Assembly: GCA_025055175.1 (NCBI GenBank)
Contig: JANWYT010000007.1
Span: forward strand, 47,209 to 111,208
Direction: 5' to 3'
DNA from: Anaerolineae bacterium
Lineage (GTDB): Bacteria > Chloroflexota > Anaerolineae > Aggregatilineales > Phototrophicaceae
DNA: 64,000 nucleotides
The notes under the pieces are model-generated. The model searched no databases and was not told where the DNA came from. It saw nothing but the letters and a program-made list of their open reading frames with translations. A program made the position numbers and the translations under genes. This document shows positions 17,732 through 26,858 of the stretch, piece after piece (positions within the stretch are counted from its first letter, which is position 1; each line of letters starts with the position of its first letter).

Positions 17732-19318
17732 TTATCCCAGTTCATCCAGGCGTTCGCGGGCAAAGCGCACGTACTGCCTGAGTTCGTCGCGCGGAGCTGT
17801 GCGCTGCAGAGCGTTGTCAATCTGGCCTAACGTGCTGGCGATGAGCATTTGCACGCGCTCCAACTGCCGATGCTTCTTCTCCAGGCTGCGGTAGGCGTCC
17901 TGAATCTCTTCAGCGCTCTGACGGCTCTTGCTCACGTCGGTCGCCACGCCAAGCACCGCCGTCACCTCTCCCCGACTGTCGCGCAGGGGCTGGTAGCGAG
18001 TGACGAATTGGCTTTGACCGATGAGAGCAGCCGACGTGCCTTCTTGGCCCTGAAGAGCCTGGCGCATGGTGGCCAAATCCAGGCCCAATCGGTCGGCAAC
18101 GGCGCTGGCGCTCTCGTTCACGATCTGGGCAGCATCCAAACCCAGAGCCTTGACGCTGCTGCCCTGCACGCTGGTGATCGTCTCAGCCTTGTTGACCGTC
18201 CAGATCAGCACTGGGGCATTATCGACCACAGTGCGCAAGCGTTCTTCGCTCTCGCGGATGGTGCGGCGCGATTCGTCCAGGCGCTCTAGCATGCGATTGA
18301 CTGCCTGAGCCAGCAAACCAATTTCGTCGTCGCTGCGCACTGTCACCCGCTCACCCACTTGCTCAGCGCCAATCCGACCTACGTCCTCGCTCAGTAGGCT
18401 GAGCGGACGCAGGACGTTCAATTCCAACAAGGCCAAGATAGCTCCACCCAACACAAAGCCGCTCACCACTAGAGCGGCCGTGAAGACAGCGATGGTATTC
18501 TGGCCTTGCTGCACGATGTCGCGCGGCATGACCAGGCGCAAGTAGAAGGCTGTCTGGCCTGCCAGGTCTGGCACGCGCAGCACGCCCTCGCTGCGCTCAG
18601 CGCTGATGGGCTGAATCAAGCGCGGATTATCGGCGCTGAGGCTAGCGAACTGCGCAGCGCGAGCCTGTACGCCCTCAGGCGCGTTGCTCAGGTCAGGCAA
18701 CAGCAGCTGCAAATCCAAGTCCAGCGCCGCGGCCATGTCGGCTATGCGTGCATCGTCCAGACGCTGGGCGAAGATCAGCTTCCCTGCGCTCGGCCCCTGG
18801 CGAGAGCTGGTGAGGATGTTGCTAGCAGCCACCAGCAGCGGCTTGTTCTTCACGAACACGACATCTTCGTGCGTGTCGTTCAGCTCACTCAGGCGGCTGA
18901 AGCGCTCCACCAGCAGCGCTTCGCGCACTTCAGGCGGGAAGTCGACGCTGACCGCCTTCAGACGGTCGATAGCGCGCTCGGCGATGACCTCGCCCCTTGC
19001 GTTGAGAGCAATAACGTAGTCGGTGGCGATGTTGGCCAGGATTTCGTTAGGCATTTCGCGCTCCACGAAGTCCTCATCGCGGCTCTGGGCGAAGGCGTAG
19101 CTGCTGTCCCAATGTGACCAGTCGCGGTTGATGGTGCGCAGGTTGGCGAACAGTGCGTCAATGGCGTTGGCTACGCGCGACAGATTCTGATCGACGCGCT
19201 GCACCTCTAGGCGGTTGTAGCTGTCCACGAGGATGAACTGCGACAAAACCAGCACGACGAAGACGAGAGCTGCCAGGGTGGCTGCCACAATAAGCAAGGT
19301 GCGATTGCGAATGGTCAT
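17732..19318 (-). CDS. CHASE4-HAMP-PAS sensor-like membrane protein without output domain (copy 2)
   Basis: 528 residues when started at 19318 (MTIRNRTLLIV), which matches the start of copy 1 (MTLRNRTLLIV). An upstream in-frame ATG at 19375 lies upstream of the likely transcription start, since the TATAAT is at 19362-19367. The domains are the same: TM1, CHASE4-like domain, TM2, HAMP, PAS and coiled coil. The HAMP-PAS-coiled-coil half is closer to copy 1 than the sensory half, as expected if the copies keep one output partner but see different ligands. No kinase or cyclase domain is present. Confidence 0.8.
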   Translation of the reverse strand: MTIRNRTLLIVAATLAALVFVVLVLSQFILVDSYNRLEVQRVDQNLSRVANAIDALFANLRTINRDWSHWDSSYAFAQSRDEDFVEREMPNEILANIATDYVIALNARGEVIAERAIDRLKAVSVDFPPEVREALLVERFSRLSELNDTHEDVVFVKNKPLLVAASNILTSSRQGPSAGKLIFAQRLDDARIADMAAALDLDLQLLLPDLSNAPEGVQARAAQFASLSADNPRLIQPISAERSEGVLRVPDLAGQTAFYLRLVMPRDIVQQGQNTIAVFTAALVVSGFVLGGAILALLELNVLRPLSLLSEDVGRIGAEQVGERVTVRSDDEIGLLAQAVNRMLERLDESRRTIRESEERLRTVVDNAPVLIWTVNKAETITSVQGSSVKALGLDAAQIVNESASAVADRLGLDLATMRQALQGQEGTSAALIGQSQFVTRYQPLRDSRGEVTAVLGVATDVSKSRQSAEEIQDAYRSLEKKHRQLERVQMLIASTLGQIDNALQRTAPRDELRQYVRFARERLDELG

Positions 19319-19361
19319 GGTCAAGAGCCTAGCGCCACAAGCGTTATGCATGACGTCGTCA

Positions 19362-19367
19362 ATTATA
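19362..19367 (-). promoter_or_regulatory. Putative -10 box of the copy-2 sensor gene
   Basis: TATAAT on the minus strand, about 44 bp before the preferred ATG at 19318, inside the short gap after trmD. TTGAAC overlapping the trmD stop could be the -35, with a rather long 19-bp spacer. Confidence 0.45.
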
Positions 19368-19388
19368 ATAGACAATAACAGATTTCGT

Positions 19389-20138
19389 TCAAGAACGTGT
19401 TAAGGCACGGCGCGCGTCTTCCTCGGCCAGTTCTGCCAAGAACTGCACCTCATCGGGCGTGAGCGGCGCTTGGCGCAGCAGCTCTGGACGGCAGCGCCAG
19501 GTGCGACGGATGGCTTCGCGTCGCCGCCAGCGTTCGATAGCGGCATGGTTGCCCTCTCTCAGGACGGCCGGCACGCTCAGGCCGCGATAGTCAGACGGAC
19601 GGGTGTAGTGTGGGCCTTCCAACAGGCCGTCGGCGTGGCTCTCGCGTTCGACACCGCCTTCAGCGCCTAGCACGCCAGGCAGCTGACGCACGACGGCATC
19701 GACGACGACCATCGCCGCCAGCTCACCGCCGGTCAGCACGTAGTCGCCAATGCTGATCTGCTCGTCGATGAACAAGTCGATCACGCGCTCATCGACGCCT
19801 TCGTAGTGGCCGCAGACCAGGATCAGGCGCGGCAGTTGAGCTAGCTCCAGCGCCTTGTTGTGGTGGAAGACTTGGCCCTGCGCCGACATGAGGACGACAG
19901 GGACAGGGTCTGAGCCGCGCACGGCTTCGATGGCCGCCCCTAGCACGTCGACGCGCATCACCATGCCGCCGCCGCCGCCATAAGGGGCGTCGTCAACAGT
20001 GCGGTGTGCGTCGGTGGCCCAAGCGCGAATGTCGTGCAGGTGAAGCTCAAGCGCGCCTATCTGACGAGCTTTCCACATCATGCTCTCGTTCAGCGGGGCG
20101 AACATCGTAGGGAACAACGTCAAAATGTCAACGCGCAT
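19389..20138 (-). CDS. trmD: tRNA (guanine-N1)-methyltransferase
   Basis: 249 residues from the ATG at 20138 ([10 protein letters not shown]), preceded by CTAGGGG as RBS. A longer in-frame opening upstream is not family-like. TrmD methylates G37 next to the anticodon of tRNAs reading CNN/GNN codons, using S-adenosylmethionine in a trefoil-knot SPOUT fold. Hallmarks are present: [13 protein letters not shown], the knot sequence [25 protein letters not shown] and the C-terminal [11 protein letters not shown]. It begins 10 nt after the stop of the upstream propeller gene, so the two are probably co-transcribed. In many bacteria trmD sits with rpsP-rimM-rplS; those genes are not here. Confidence 0.96.
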   Translation of the reverse strand: MRVDILTLFPTMFAPLNESMMWKARQIGALELHLHDIRAWATDAHRTVDDAPYGGGGGMVMRVDVLGAAIEAVRGSDPVPVVLMSAQGQVFHHNKALELAQLPRLILVCGHYEGVDERVIDLFIDEQISIGDYVLTGGELAAMVVVDAVVRQLPGVLGAEGGVERESHADGLLEGPHYTRPSDYRGLSVPAVLREGNHAAIERWRRREAIRRTWRCRPELLRQAPLTPDEVQFLAELAEEDARRALTRS

Positions 20139-20148
20139 AGGACAGCCC

Positions 20149-21465
20149 CTAGGGCGAGACGGGCGTGTTGGTGGCGAAAGGCACAAACGTAGGCAGAGCC
20201 GTCGGCGTGGGCCTGTTGAACCCACCATCTTGCAAAAGAGGCGTCGGGAGTGAGGGCCTGTCTCCCTCGCCCTGAGGAGGATGGGGCGCGGATGAAGGCG
20301 CATAGCTTACGCGCCACACATGACCATAGACCGAATCGGCCACCAGCAAGCCACCTCGCTCATCTTCAATCACGTCGCTGATCCGCCCCAACCCCACCAG
20401 GAAATCGACAGGCTCGTAGGGCTGTTCAGGATTGGGGTTGAGCAAGCGTGGGTCTTGCGGGTCAATCCAGACGACGCGCGAGGGCCGTTCCGTGCCGTTC
20501 CACAAGGCCACGAACAGCGTACCGCGCAGCCCAGACGGGAAGCCCTGACCCTGGTAGACGACTAGGCCGCGCGGCAAGCTGTAATCGGGGAAAGAGACCA
20601 GATCAGGTAGAGGCGCCTGGCGCGACAAGTTGGGCGGGCAGTCTTCACAGCCGCGACTACTCCAATAGGGCCAACCGTAGAAGCCGCCCATCGTCCAAGC
20701 CAGTAGGCGGTCACCAGGGCCGCTCACCAAGCCGCTGTCAAGAGCATACGCCTGGCCCTGCAGCCCGAAAGCGACGTCCGTCGGATTGCGGATTCCGCTG
20801 GCGACGGGACGTAGTTCCGCGCTAGCTAGATCATAGCGCAGGATGGCGGCCTCCAGCTCTCCGACGGGGGCGTAGGCTTGCAGGCGCGGGTTGGACGACT
20901 CAGCGCGATCCGTGAGCGCGCCCACGCCGAGATACAAAGCGCCGTCCGGGCCAAAGGCTAGGCCGTTAGGTTGATTGCCCAGAATAGGCCACTGGCAGCA
21001 CGGCAAATCATCGCGCAGCGTCTCCAGGCGACCATCGGCCCACAAGCGCAGCAGCAAGCCAGGGCCTTCGGGGCTGCGACGCGCAGTGATGTATAAGGCG
21101 CTGGCGTCGGGGGCGAAAGCTAGGCCATAGGGAGCGATCAGCGGCAAGCCAATGACGCGCGCGCGCCCTTCGACCAGAGCATAGACCGAGCCTTCCTGCG
21201 TGCCGCGCAACCAGACGGTGGCGTAGACCACGTTCTGCGGGCCGAGCGCGAGCTGCTGCACTTGGCCAGGAAAACGACCGACGTACTCTAGGACGTAGCC
21301 TGGTGACAGACTGACGCGCCGCTGCCAACCCTCTAAGTCACCAGCACAGGGATACGCCCCGCACGACCAGCCCCCAGCGCGTGGACTGGGGGCGGGTATA
21401 GGCGCCTGGCCATGGGCCAGGCCAACGCAGGCCAGCGACAGCAAGCAGGTGAATAGACGACGCAT
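20149..21465 (-). CDS. Secreted PQQ-dependent sugar dehydrogenase-like beta-propeller
   Basis: About 438 residues from the ATG at 21465. The N-terminus [20 protein letters not shown] is a clear signal peptide. The mature part is a six-bladed propeller of the glucose/sorbosone dehydrogenase (GSDH, YliI/Asd-like) type, with [19 protein letters not shown] and [12 protein letters not shown] blade motifs and a C-terminal Pro/Thr-rich tail. Such proteins oxidise sugars in the periplasm or outside the cell with PQQ. The cofactor ligands cannot be assigned with certainty, so it could also be a non-enzymatic NHL-like propeller. The upstream in-frame ATG at 21507 overlaps the TATAAT box and is rejected. 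Confidence 0.78.
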   Translation of the reverse strand: MRRLFTCLLSLACVGLAHGQAPIPAPSPRAGGWSCGAYPCAGDLEGWQRRVSLSPGYVLEYVGRFPGQVQQLALGPQNVVYATVWLRGTQEGSVYALVEGRARVIGLPLIAPYGLAFAPDASALYITARRSPEGPGLLLRLWADGRLETLRDDLPCCQWPILGNQPNGLAFGPDGALYLGVGALTDRAESSNPRLQAYAPVGELEAAILRYDLASAELRPVASGIRNPTDVAFGLQGQAYALDSGLVSGPGDRLLAWTMGGFYGWPYWSSRGCEDCPPNLSRQAPLPDLVSFPDYSLPRGLVVYQGQGFPSGLRGTLFVALWNGTERPSRVVWIDPQDPRLLNPNPEQPYEPVDFLVGLGRISDVIEDERGGLLVADSVYGHVWRVSYAPSSAPHPPQGEGDRPSLPTPLLQDGGFNRPTPTALPTFVPFATNTPVSP

Positions 21466-21505
21466 GAGCAACTCGCAGCGATGAGTGTGGTCGCGAACGT
21501 GCTGC

Positions 21506-21511
21506 ATTATA
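21506..21511 (-). promoter_or_regulatory. Putative -10 box for the propeller-trmD operon
   Basis: TATAAT on the minus strand within GCTATAATGC, about 40 bp before the ATG at 21465. It overlaps an alternative upstream ATG, which argues for the downstream start. Confidence 0.5.
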
Positions 21512-21741
21512 GCGCATGAGCAGGTCGTACATGAGTCAAAGCTTACCGACTTGTTCTGCTCCTAGGCCTCAGGTATTAGGAGGCTGAAAGAGGCCAAAGC
21601 CTTCTGCGCCTGGCCTCTACCCCCAACTTTCGTCCCCCTGAATAGCGAAAACTCGTGAATCAGAGTATAGTCATACTCGGCAATGAATGACGGAGCATAC
21701 TCCGTGTCGTACGGCGCAGACGCGCCATACCCTGAGCTATC

Positions 21742-22425
21742 ATGAACAAAGATATTGTCTCCATTAAAGGCATCAACGACGGTCTGCTGATTACCCTCAG
21801 CACCACCGAAGAATGGCAGGTCATCACCACTGAGCTGGCGGCACGCCTGGACGAGCAGAGCGGCTTCTTCGCGGGGGCCAAGATCACCGTCGACCTGGGC
21901 GAACGGCCTGTGCCAAAATACGAGCTGAGTTCGCTGCGCGCCTTGCTGGAGCGGCGCGGCCTAGCCCTGCTGGTCGTCCAGAGCGGCAGCGCCACCACGC
22001 TAGAATCCGCCAACGCTCTGGACTTGCGCGCCGTCGCCCTCAATCAGCCGCTGCGCAACGCCGAAGGCGAGCCTTCCTTCGATCCTGATGAAGACGGCAC
22101 GCTGGGCCTGATGATCCGCCGCACCTTGCGCTCTGGACGGCGCGTCCACAGTCGCGGCCACGTCGTCATCGTCGGCGATGTCAACCCCGGCGCCGAGGTT
22201 GTGGCCAGCGGCGACATCGTGGTGTGGGGCAAGCTGCGCGGCACAGTCCACGCCGGCGCCGAAGGCGACGAGAGCGCCGTCGTCTGCGCCTTAGATATGA
22301 GTCCGAGCCAGCTGCGCATTGCCGCCCATATCGTCACCTCGCCTAAAGACAAACGACGGCAGGTGAGGCCGGAGATGGCCTGCGTGCGCCACAATCAAAT
22401 CGTTGTTGAAGCTTGGGAAGCATAA
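21742..22425 (+). CDS. minC: Septum site-determining protein MinC
   Basis: 227 residues. The N-terminal MinC domain (about 1-100) is followed by the right-handed beta-helix C-terminal domain (about 120-215), recognised by RSGRRVHSRGHVVIVGDVNPGAEV, read in two parts, and DIVVWGKLRG. MinC inhibits FtsZ polymerisation away from midcell and is recruited to the membrane by MinD. It heads a minC-minD-minE cluster with 24- and 30-bp gaps. The 230-bp upstream region contains the inverted repeat GAGTAT-4-ATACTC (with TATAGT inside) and a GGAG-CATA-CTCC palindrome, possibly promoter or operator elements. The RBS is weak. Confidence 0.95.
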   Translation: MNKDIVSIKGINDGLLITLSTTEEWQVITTELAARLDEQSGFFAGAKITVDLGERPVPKYELSSLRALLERRGLALLVVQSGSATTLESANALDLRAVALNQPLRNAEGEPSFDPDEDGTLGLMIRRTLRSGRRVHSRGHVVIVGDVNPGAEVVASGDIVVWGKLRGTVHAGAEGDESAVVCALDMSPSQLRIAAHIVTSPKDKRRQVRPEMACVRHNQIVVEAWEA

Positions 22426-22449
22426 ATACGAGCAGCAGGAGACCGTCGC

Positions 22450-23250
22450 ATGGGTGCGAAAGTTGTCACGATCACTTCTGGCAAGGGCGGGGTGGGCAAA
22501 ACCACCACCACCGCCAATTTAGGCGTGGCCCTGGCGCGCATGGGCAAGAAGGTTACGATGATCGATGCCGACATCGGCCTGCGTAACCTCGACGTCGTCA
22601 TGGGCCTGGAGAATCGGATCGTCTACGACCTGGTGGACATCGTGGAAGGGCGTTGTCGCCTACGCCAGGCCATGATTAAGCACAAGCAGTTCCCAGAGCT
22701 ATACCTGATCCCGGCAGCTCAGACCCGCGACAAGACTGCCGTCAGTCCGCAGGACATGGTCAACCTGGCCAACCAACTGCGCGAGGAAGGCATGGACTAC
22801 ATCTTGATCGACTCGCCAGCCGGCATTGAACGCGGCTTCCGCAACGCCGTCGCCCCTGCTGATGAGGTGCTGATCGTCACCAACCCAGAGGTGTCGGCAG
22901 TGCGCGACGCGGATCGCATCGTCGGCCTGCTGGAAGCGGAGAACAAAGGGCCGGGCAAGCTCATCATCAATCGCATCAAGATGGACATGGTGCGCAAAGG
23001 CGAAATGCTCTCCGCTAACGACGTGACGGACATCCTAGCTATCAAGGTCATCGGCATTGTGCCAGAAGACGAGAGCGTCATCCCAGCTTCCAACAGCGGC
23101 ATTCCTGTCACTCTCAACGAAGGCTCGCGCGCTGGCCTCGCCTTCCGCAACATTGCGCGCCGTCTGTTAGGAGAAGACGTGCCGTTCATGGATTTAGACG
23201 AGAACAAAGGCTTCTTCCAGCGGCTATCCAAGCTGTTCGGTGGAGCTTAA
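22450..23250 (+). CDS. minD: Septum site-determining ATPase MinD
   Basis: 266 residues. The deviant Walker A motif GKGGVGKT is at residues 11-18, with the signature lysine K12. IDADIGLRNLD is the switch I region and DYILIDSPAG the Walker B. The C-terminal LSKLFGG forms the amphipathic membrane-targeting helix. MinD dimerises with ATP on the membrane, recruits MinC, and is released by MinE. The RBS CAGGAGA is well placed. It is the middle gene of the min cluster. Confidence 0.97.
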   Translation: MGAKVVTITSGKGGVGKTTTTANLGVALARMGKKVTMIDADIGLRNLDVVMGLENRIVYDLVDIVEGRCRLRQAMIKHKQFPELYLIPAAQTRDKTAVSPQDMVNLANQLREEGMDYILIDSPAGIERGFRNAVAPADEVLIVTNPEVSAVRDADRIVGLLEAENKGPGKLIINRIKMDMVRKGEMLSANDVTDILAIKVIGIVPEDESVIPASNSGIPVTLNEGSRAGLAFRNIARRLLGEDVPFMDLDENKGFFQRLSKLFGGA

Positions 23251-23280
23251 GCGCCGATTGCGGCGAGTAAGGATGGAACA

Positions 23281-23691
23281 ATGTCAAGCTTCATTGACCG
23301 CATGTTGGGCCGCAATCCTAAAGGCAGCAGCGCCACCGCGAAAGAGCGCTTGCAAATCGTCCTGGTGCATGATCGTATCAATCTGCCGCCTGAACGGCTG
23401 AAGACCATGAAGGAAGAGATTCTGGCGGTCATCTCCAAATACGTGCCGGTGGACGTGGAGAGCGTCGATATTTCGTTGGAACAGCGCGACCGCACCAGCA
23501 GCCGCATTCGCGCCGAGATTCCCTTCAATACAACAGTGCGCATGATCGACCCTGACGAAGACGTGGACGACACTGTGACGGCGCGCAACGCCAGCCTGAA
23601 AGACAGTCCTGCGCCAGCTTCAGCCAGTTCTGCGCCTGCGCCCAAAGACCCCAGCTTCTTGAGCGACAAATCCAAAGATAGCGAGTCCTGA
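23281..23691 (+). CDS. minE: Cell division topological specificity factor MinE
   Basis: 136 residues, longer than the usual ~90. The N-terminal membrane-targeting/anti-MinCD part (MSSFIDRMLGR... AKERLQIVLVHDR) and the topological-specificity beta domain (ILAVISKYVPVD to about residue 85) are present. The extra C-terminal ~45 residues are Ala/Ser/Pro-rich and charged and look disordered. MinE stimulates MinD ATPase activity and drives pole-to-pole oscillation. AAGGA precedes the ATG. Confidence 0.93.
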   Translation: MSSFIDRMLGRNPKGSSATAKERLQIVLVHDRINLPPERLKTMKEEILAVISKYVPVDVESVDISLEQRDRTSSRIRAEIPFNTTVRMIDPDEDVDDTVTARNASLKDSPAPASASSAPAPKDPSFLSDKSKDSES

Positions 23692-23743
23692 GCAGGGCGC
23701 GCCATCCGTCAGGCCCGCCCTGTCCTGGCCTGTGATGAGGGCC

Positions 23744-23749
23744 TATAAT
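23744..23749 (+). promoter_or_regulatory. Putative -10 box of the RodA/FtsW gene
   Basis: TATAAT in CCTATAATCG between minE and the RodA/FtsW gene, 36 bp before its ATG. The cell-shape gene may therefore be transcribed separately as well as by read-through from the min genes. Confidence 0.45.
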
Positions 23750-23784
23750 CGACCCTTGTCTATCGCTTGTTGTGAATTGCCCTC

Positions 23785-24906
23785 ATGAACACTGCACTCA
23801 ACCCGTCTGCTACCTCATCGCGCTTCCTGTCCTACTTCGATTATTGGCTGTTCGCAGCGGTGCTGGCTCTGGTGGCCTTCGGCATTATGATGATCGCCAG
23901 CGCTACCCAGAACGCCATCGATCCTGACCTGATTAGCCGCGTCCCCGATCAAATCAACTACGCCATCATCGGGTTCATCGTCCTGCTGCTGATTGCAGCT
24001 TTCGACTATCGCAACTTGGCCGGCCTGAGCATGTGGCTGTATATCATCATGATGATCCTGCTGCTGCTGGTGGAGCTGGTGGGCGTGGAAGGCGATGGTG
24101 GCGCGCAGCGCTGGCTCAACATCGGTATCCGTATCCAGCCCTCGGAGATTGCCAAGATCATCACGATCATCACCCTGTCGACGTTCCTGGCCAAGCGCTA
24201 TCAGGACTTGGACAAGCTTTCGACCGTCCTCAAGGCGCTGCTGCACCTGGGCGCGCCCTCGCTGCTCATCTTCATCCAGCCCAACCTGGGGACGACGACG
24301 GTCATGTTGGTGATCGGCTTGTCGATCTTATGGGGAGCGGGCCTGCGCCTGCGTCACATTGGCCTGGGGATTGCGGCGCTGCTAGTGGCCCTGCCCGTCC
24401 TGTTCACCCAGCTAGAGCCGTACCAGGTTGCGCGCATCACCACCTTCCTCAATCCCTCGGCAGATCGCGACGCACAATACAACATCGACCAAGCCCTCAT
24501 CAGCGTCGGCTCTGGTGGCCTGCTGGGCAAAGGCTACGCCCAGGGTTCACAGAACGTCGGGCGCTTCTTGCGCGTGCGCCACACCGACTTCATCTTCAGC
24601 GTGATCGCCCATGAATTCGGCATGGTGGGGGCTGTAGGGACGATGGGCGTCATCGCCTTCGTCTTAGCACGCATCGTGCGCGCAGCGCGCCTGGCTTCTG
24701 ATCCGATGGGCAGCATGATCTGCTACGGCGTGGCCGGCATGATCTTCTACCACACTTTCGTCTCCATCGGTATGAACCTCTCGCTCATGCCCGTCACCGG
24801 CTTACCTCTACCTTTCATCAGCAGCGGCGGTACGTCGCTGTTGTTCATGCTGATCGGCATCGGCTTGGTGCAGAGCGTGGTCATCCGCCGTCGCACCCTG
24901 CCCTGA
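23785..24906 (+). CDS. SEDS-family peptidoglycan glycosyltransferase (RodA/FtsW)
   Basis: 373 residues with about ten membrane helices. SEDS hallmarks are present: GAQRWLNIG, IQPSEIAKI, the PNLGTT segment, VRHTDFIFSVIAHEFG and the C-terminal TGLPLPFISSGGTS. These proteins polymerise lipid II into glycan strands together with a class B PBP. RodA and FtsW are hard to separate by sequence; the 373-residue length and the position after min genes fit RodA slightly better. It lies 93 bp after minE. Confidence 0.93.
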   Translation: MNTALNPSATSSRFLSYFDYWLFAAVLALVAFGIMMIASATQNAIDPDLISRVPDQINYAIIGFIVLLLIAAFDYRNLAGLSMWLYIIMMILLLLVELVGVEGDGGAQRWLNIGIRIQPSEIAKIITIITLSTFLAKRYQDLDKLSTVLKALLHLGAPSLLIFIQPNLGTTTVMLVIGLSILWGAGLRLRHIGLGIAALLVALPVLFTQLEPYQVARITTFLNPSADRDAQYNIDQALISVGSGGLLGKGYAQGSQNVGRFLRVRHTDFIFSVIAHEFGMVGAVGTMGVIAFVLARIVRAARLASDPMGSMICYGVAGMIFYHTFVSIGMNLSLMPVTGLPLPFISSGGTSLLFMLIGIGLVQSVVIRRRTLP

Positions 24907-24951
24907 GCAATCCCCCCATTCCTCATTCCTCAGCACGGAGAAACCCCTGCT

Positions 24952-26454
24952 ATGGCTGAAAGTCCTATCCGCACCCGCTTCGCCCCCAGCCCCACCGGCT
25001 CGCTGCACATAGGCGGCCTGCGCACCGCCTTGTTCAACTGGATGTTCGCCCGCAAACACGGCGGCCAGTTCATCCTGCGCATCGAAGATACCGACCAGAA
25101 GCGCTTCGATCCCGACGCGCTGCGCACCTTGATGGAAGCCATGCGCTGGGCTGGCCTAGACTGGGATGAAGGGCCAGAAGTGGGCGGGCCTTGCGGGCCT
25201 TACGTGCAGTCGGAGCGGCTGGCACATTACCAGCGGTGGGCGCGCTGGCTGGTGGAGCAGGGCCACGCCTACCCCTGCTTCTGTACCCCCGAACGGCTGG
25301 AGCAGGTCAACCAAGCGAAGGCGGCGCGCAAAGAGCCGCCCGGCTACGACCGCTTATGTCGCAGTATCTCGCCCGTTGAAGCCCAGGCTCGCGTTGACGC
25401 CGGCGAAAAGTACGTCGTGCGCTTCAAAGCGCCACTAGAAGGACAGACCATCGTCCAAGACGTGATTCGCGGCGAGACGGCCTTCGACAACCACACCATC
25501 CAGGATGCCGTCTTGCTCAAGAGCGATGGCTTCCCCACCTATCACCTGGCCGTCGTCGTCGATGACCACCTCATGCACATCAGCCACGTCATGCGCGCCG
25601 TCGAATGGTATCCCTCCTATCCGCTGCACGTCCTCATCTGGCGCGCCTTCGGCTGGGATATGCCCATCTTCGCCCATCTGCCCGTCATCCTCAACCCCAA
25701 TGGCAAAGGCAAGATGAGCAAGCGCAACCCGCCGCGCGACAAATTCGGCAACGTGATCCCGGTCATGGTGCATCACTACATGGAGAACGGCTATCTGCCC
25801 CAGGCGATGGTCAACTTCTTGGCCCAGATCGGCTGGAACTTCGGCGATGACCGCGAGGTCTTCACCATTCAGGAGGCGATTGAGCGCTTCACGCTAGAGG
25901 CTATCAATCCTGCCAACAGCGCCCTGCCCGCCGACAAGCTGGACTGGCTGAACGCTACCTACATTCGCAACCTGACGACTCCTGAGCTGGCGGCTGCTCT
26001 GCGCCCTTACCTAGAGCGGGCCGGCCTGGTCGTGGACGAGGAGCGCCTGCTGAAGCTGGCGCCGGTGGTGCAGACGCGCCTCAAGAAGAATTTGACGGAA
26101 GTGGTCGAATTGGCCGGCTTCATCTTCCGCCCTTATGAAGACTTTCAACCTGCCCCTGCCGAACAAATCATCCAGAAGAAGATGGATGCTGCTGCTGCCA
26201 TCCGCACCCTAGAGGAGTCGATGACCATCGTACAATCCATCGACGACTTCAGCACAGCCACGCTGCTGGCTGCCCACGAAGCCCTGGCCCAACGCCTGGA
26301 ATTGACCAACGGCCAGGTGTTCGGCGTGCTGCGCGTGGCCCTCAGCGCCCAAACCATCTCCACGCCCACTTTTGAGACGATGGAGCTACTAGGCCGCGCC
26401 GAGACGCTGCGCCGCCTGGCTCTGGCCTTAGATGTCGTGCGGGCCGCTGCTTAG
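24952..26454 (+). CDS. gltX: Glutamyl-tRNA synthetase
   Basis: 500 residues. Class I synthetase signatures: HIGG at residues 19-22 within SPTGSLHIGGLR, and KMSKR at 254-258. The C-terminal third is the all-helical anticodon-binding domain of bacterial GluRS. It charges tRNA-Glu, and in organisms without GlnRS also tRNA-Gln. The ATG is preceded by CACGGAG. It lies 45 bp after the RodA/FtsW gene in the same direction. Confidence 0.96.
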   Translation: MAESPIRTRFAPSPTGSLHIGGLRTALFNWMFARKHGGQFILRIEDTDQKRFDPDALRTLMEAMRWAGLDWDEGPEVGGPCGPYVQSERLAHYQRWARWLVEQGHAYPCFCTPERLEQVNQAKAARKEPPGYDRLCRSISPVEAQARVDAGEKYVVRFKAPLEGQTIVQDVIRGETAFDNHTIQDAVLLKSDGFPTYHLAVVVDDHLMHISHVMRAVEWYPSYPLHVLIWRAFGWDMPIFAHLPVILNPNGKGKMSKRNPPRDKFGNVIPVMVHHYMENGYLPQAMVNFLAQIGWNFGDDREVFTIQEAIERFTLEAINPANSALPADKLDWLNATYIRNLTTPELAAALRPYLERAGLVVDEERLLKLAPVVQTRLKKNLTEVVELAGFIFRPYEDFQPAPAEQIIQKKMDAAAAIRTLEESMTIVQSIDDFSTATLLAAHEALAQRLELTNGQVFGVLRVALSAQTISTPTFETMELLGRAETLRRLALALDVVRAAA

Positions 26455-26474
26455 TCATGGATTGGAGCTTGTTC

Positions 26475-26858
26475 ATGCCACGTCTGCGTCGGCTGGTCTG
26501 GCTCATCGTCCTGGCTCTGGCGGCCTGTCGACAACCTGAAGTGCCGCTCAACAACCCTAACCTGCAAATCGATCTGGCGTACGAGCCGCGCGAAGCGCGC
26601 GTCGGCCCGGCCGAGTTGCTGGTGACGGTGCGCCGCGCCGACGGCACGCCCATCGCCGAGGCTGTCCTAGACATTCGTGGCGACATGGCCCACGCTGGCA
26701 TGGTGCCTGTCTTGCGCCAAGCGCTCACCGATGGACAGGGCCAGGCTCGCGTGCCATTTGAGTGGACGATGGGCGGCTCGTGGTTCGTCGAAGTCATCGT
26801 CACCGCGCCTGATGGCGAAAAAGGGCGCGGCTTCTTTGAGCTGAATGTGGCCTCATGA
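26475..26858 (+). CDS. Lipoprotein with YtkA/FixH-like domain
   Basis: 127 residues from the ATG at 26475. It has a TTGGAG RBS 7 nt away and gives a normal lipoprotein signal (MPRLRRLVWLIVLALAAC). Another ATG at 26457, directly after the gltX stop, has no RBS. The lipobox LAAC is at about residues 15-18. The mature part is a beta-sandwich resembling the YtkA-like family (VTVRRADGTPIAEAVLDIRG, MVPVLRQALTDGQGQARVPF). Such domains are found in small exported proteins, some linked to copper or cytochrome assembly; the function here is unknown. The stop overlaps the next ATG (ATGA), so it is translationally coupled. Confidence 0.75.
   Translation: MPRLRRLVWLIVLALAACRQPEVPLNNPNLQIDLAYEPREARVGPAELLVTVRRADGTPIAEAVLDIRGDMAHAGMVPVLRQALTDGQGQARVPFEWTMGGSWFVEVIVTAPDGEKGRGFFELNVAS

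Noticed and set aside
18506..19117. A 203-codon plus-strand frame opposite the copy-2 sensor gene
   Set aside because: The sensor gene aligns end to end with its paralogue; the antisense frame is not kept in copy 1.
19319..19375. Upstream ATG of the copy-2 sensor gene as start
   Set aside because: It lies upstream of the predicted transcription start and would add 19 residues absent from the paralogue.
21655..21741. Small hairpins before minC as a riboswitch
   Set aside because: Only short 4- to 6-bp inverted repeats are present, with no recognisable aptamer core; they were left as possible promoter or operator elements.
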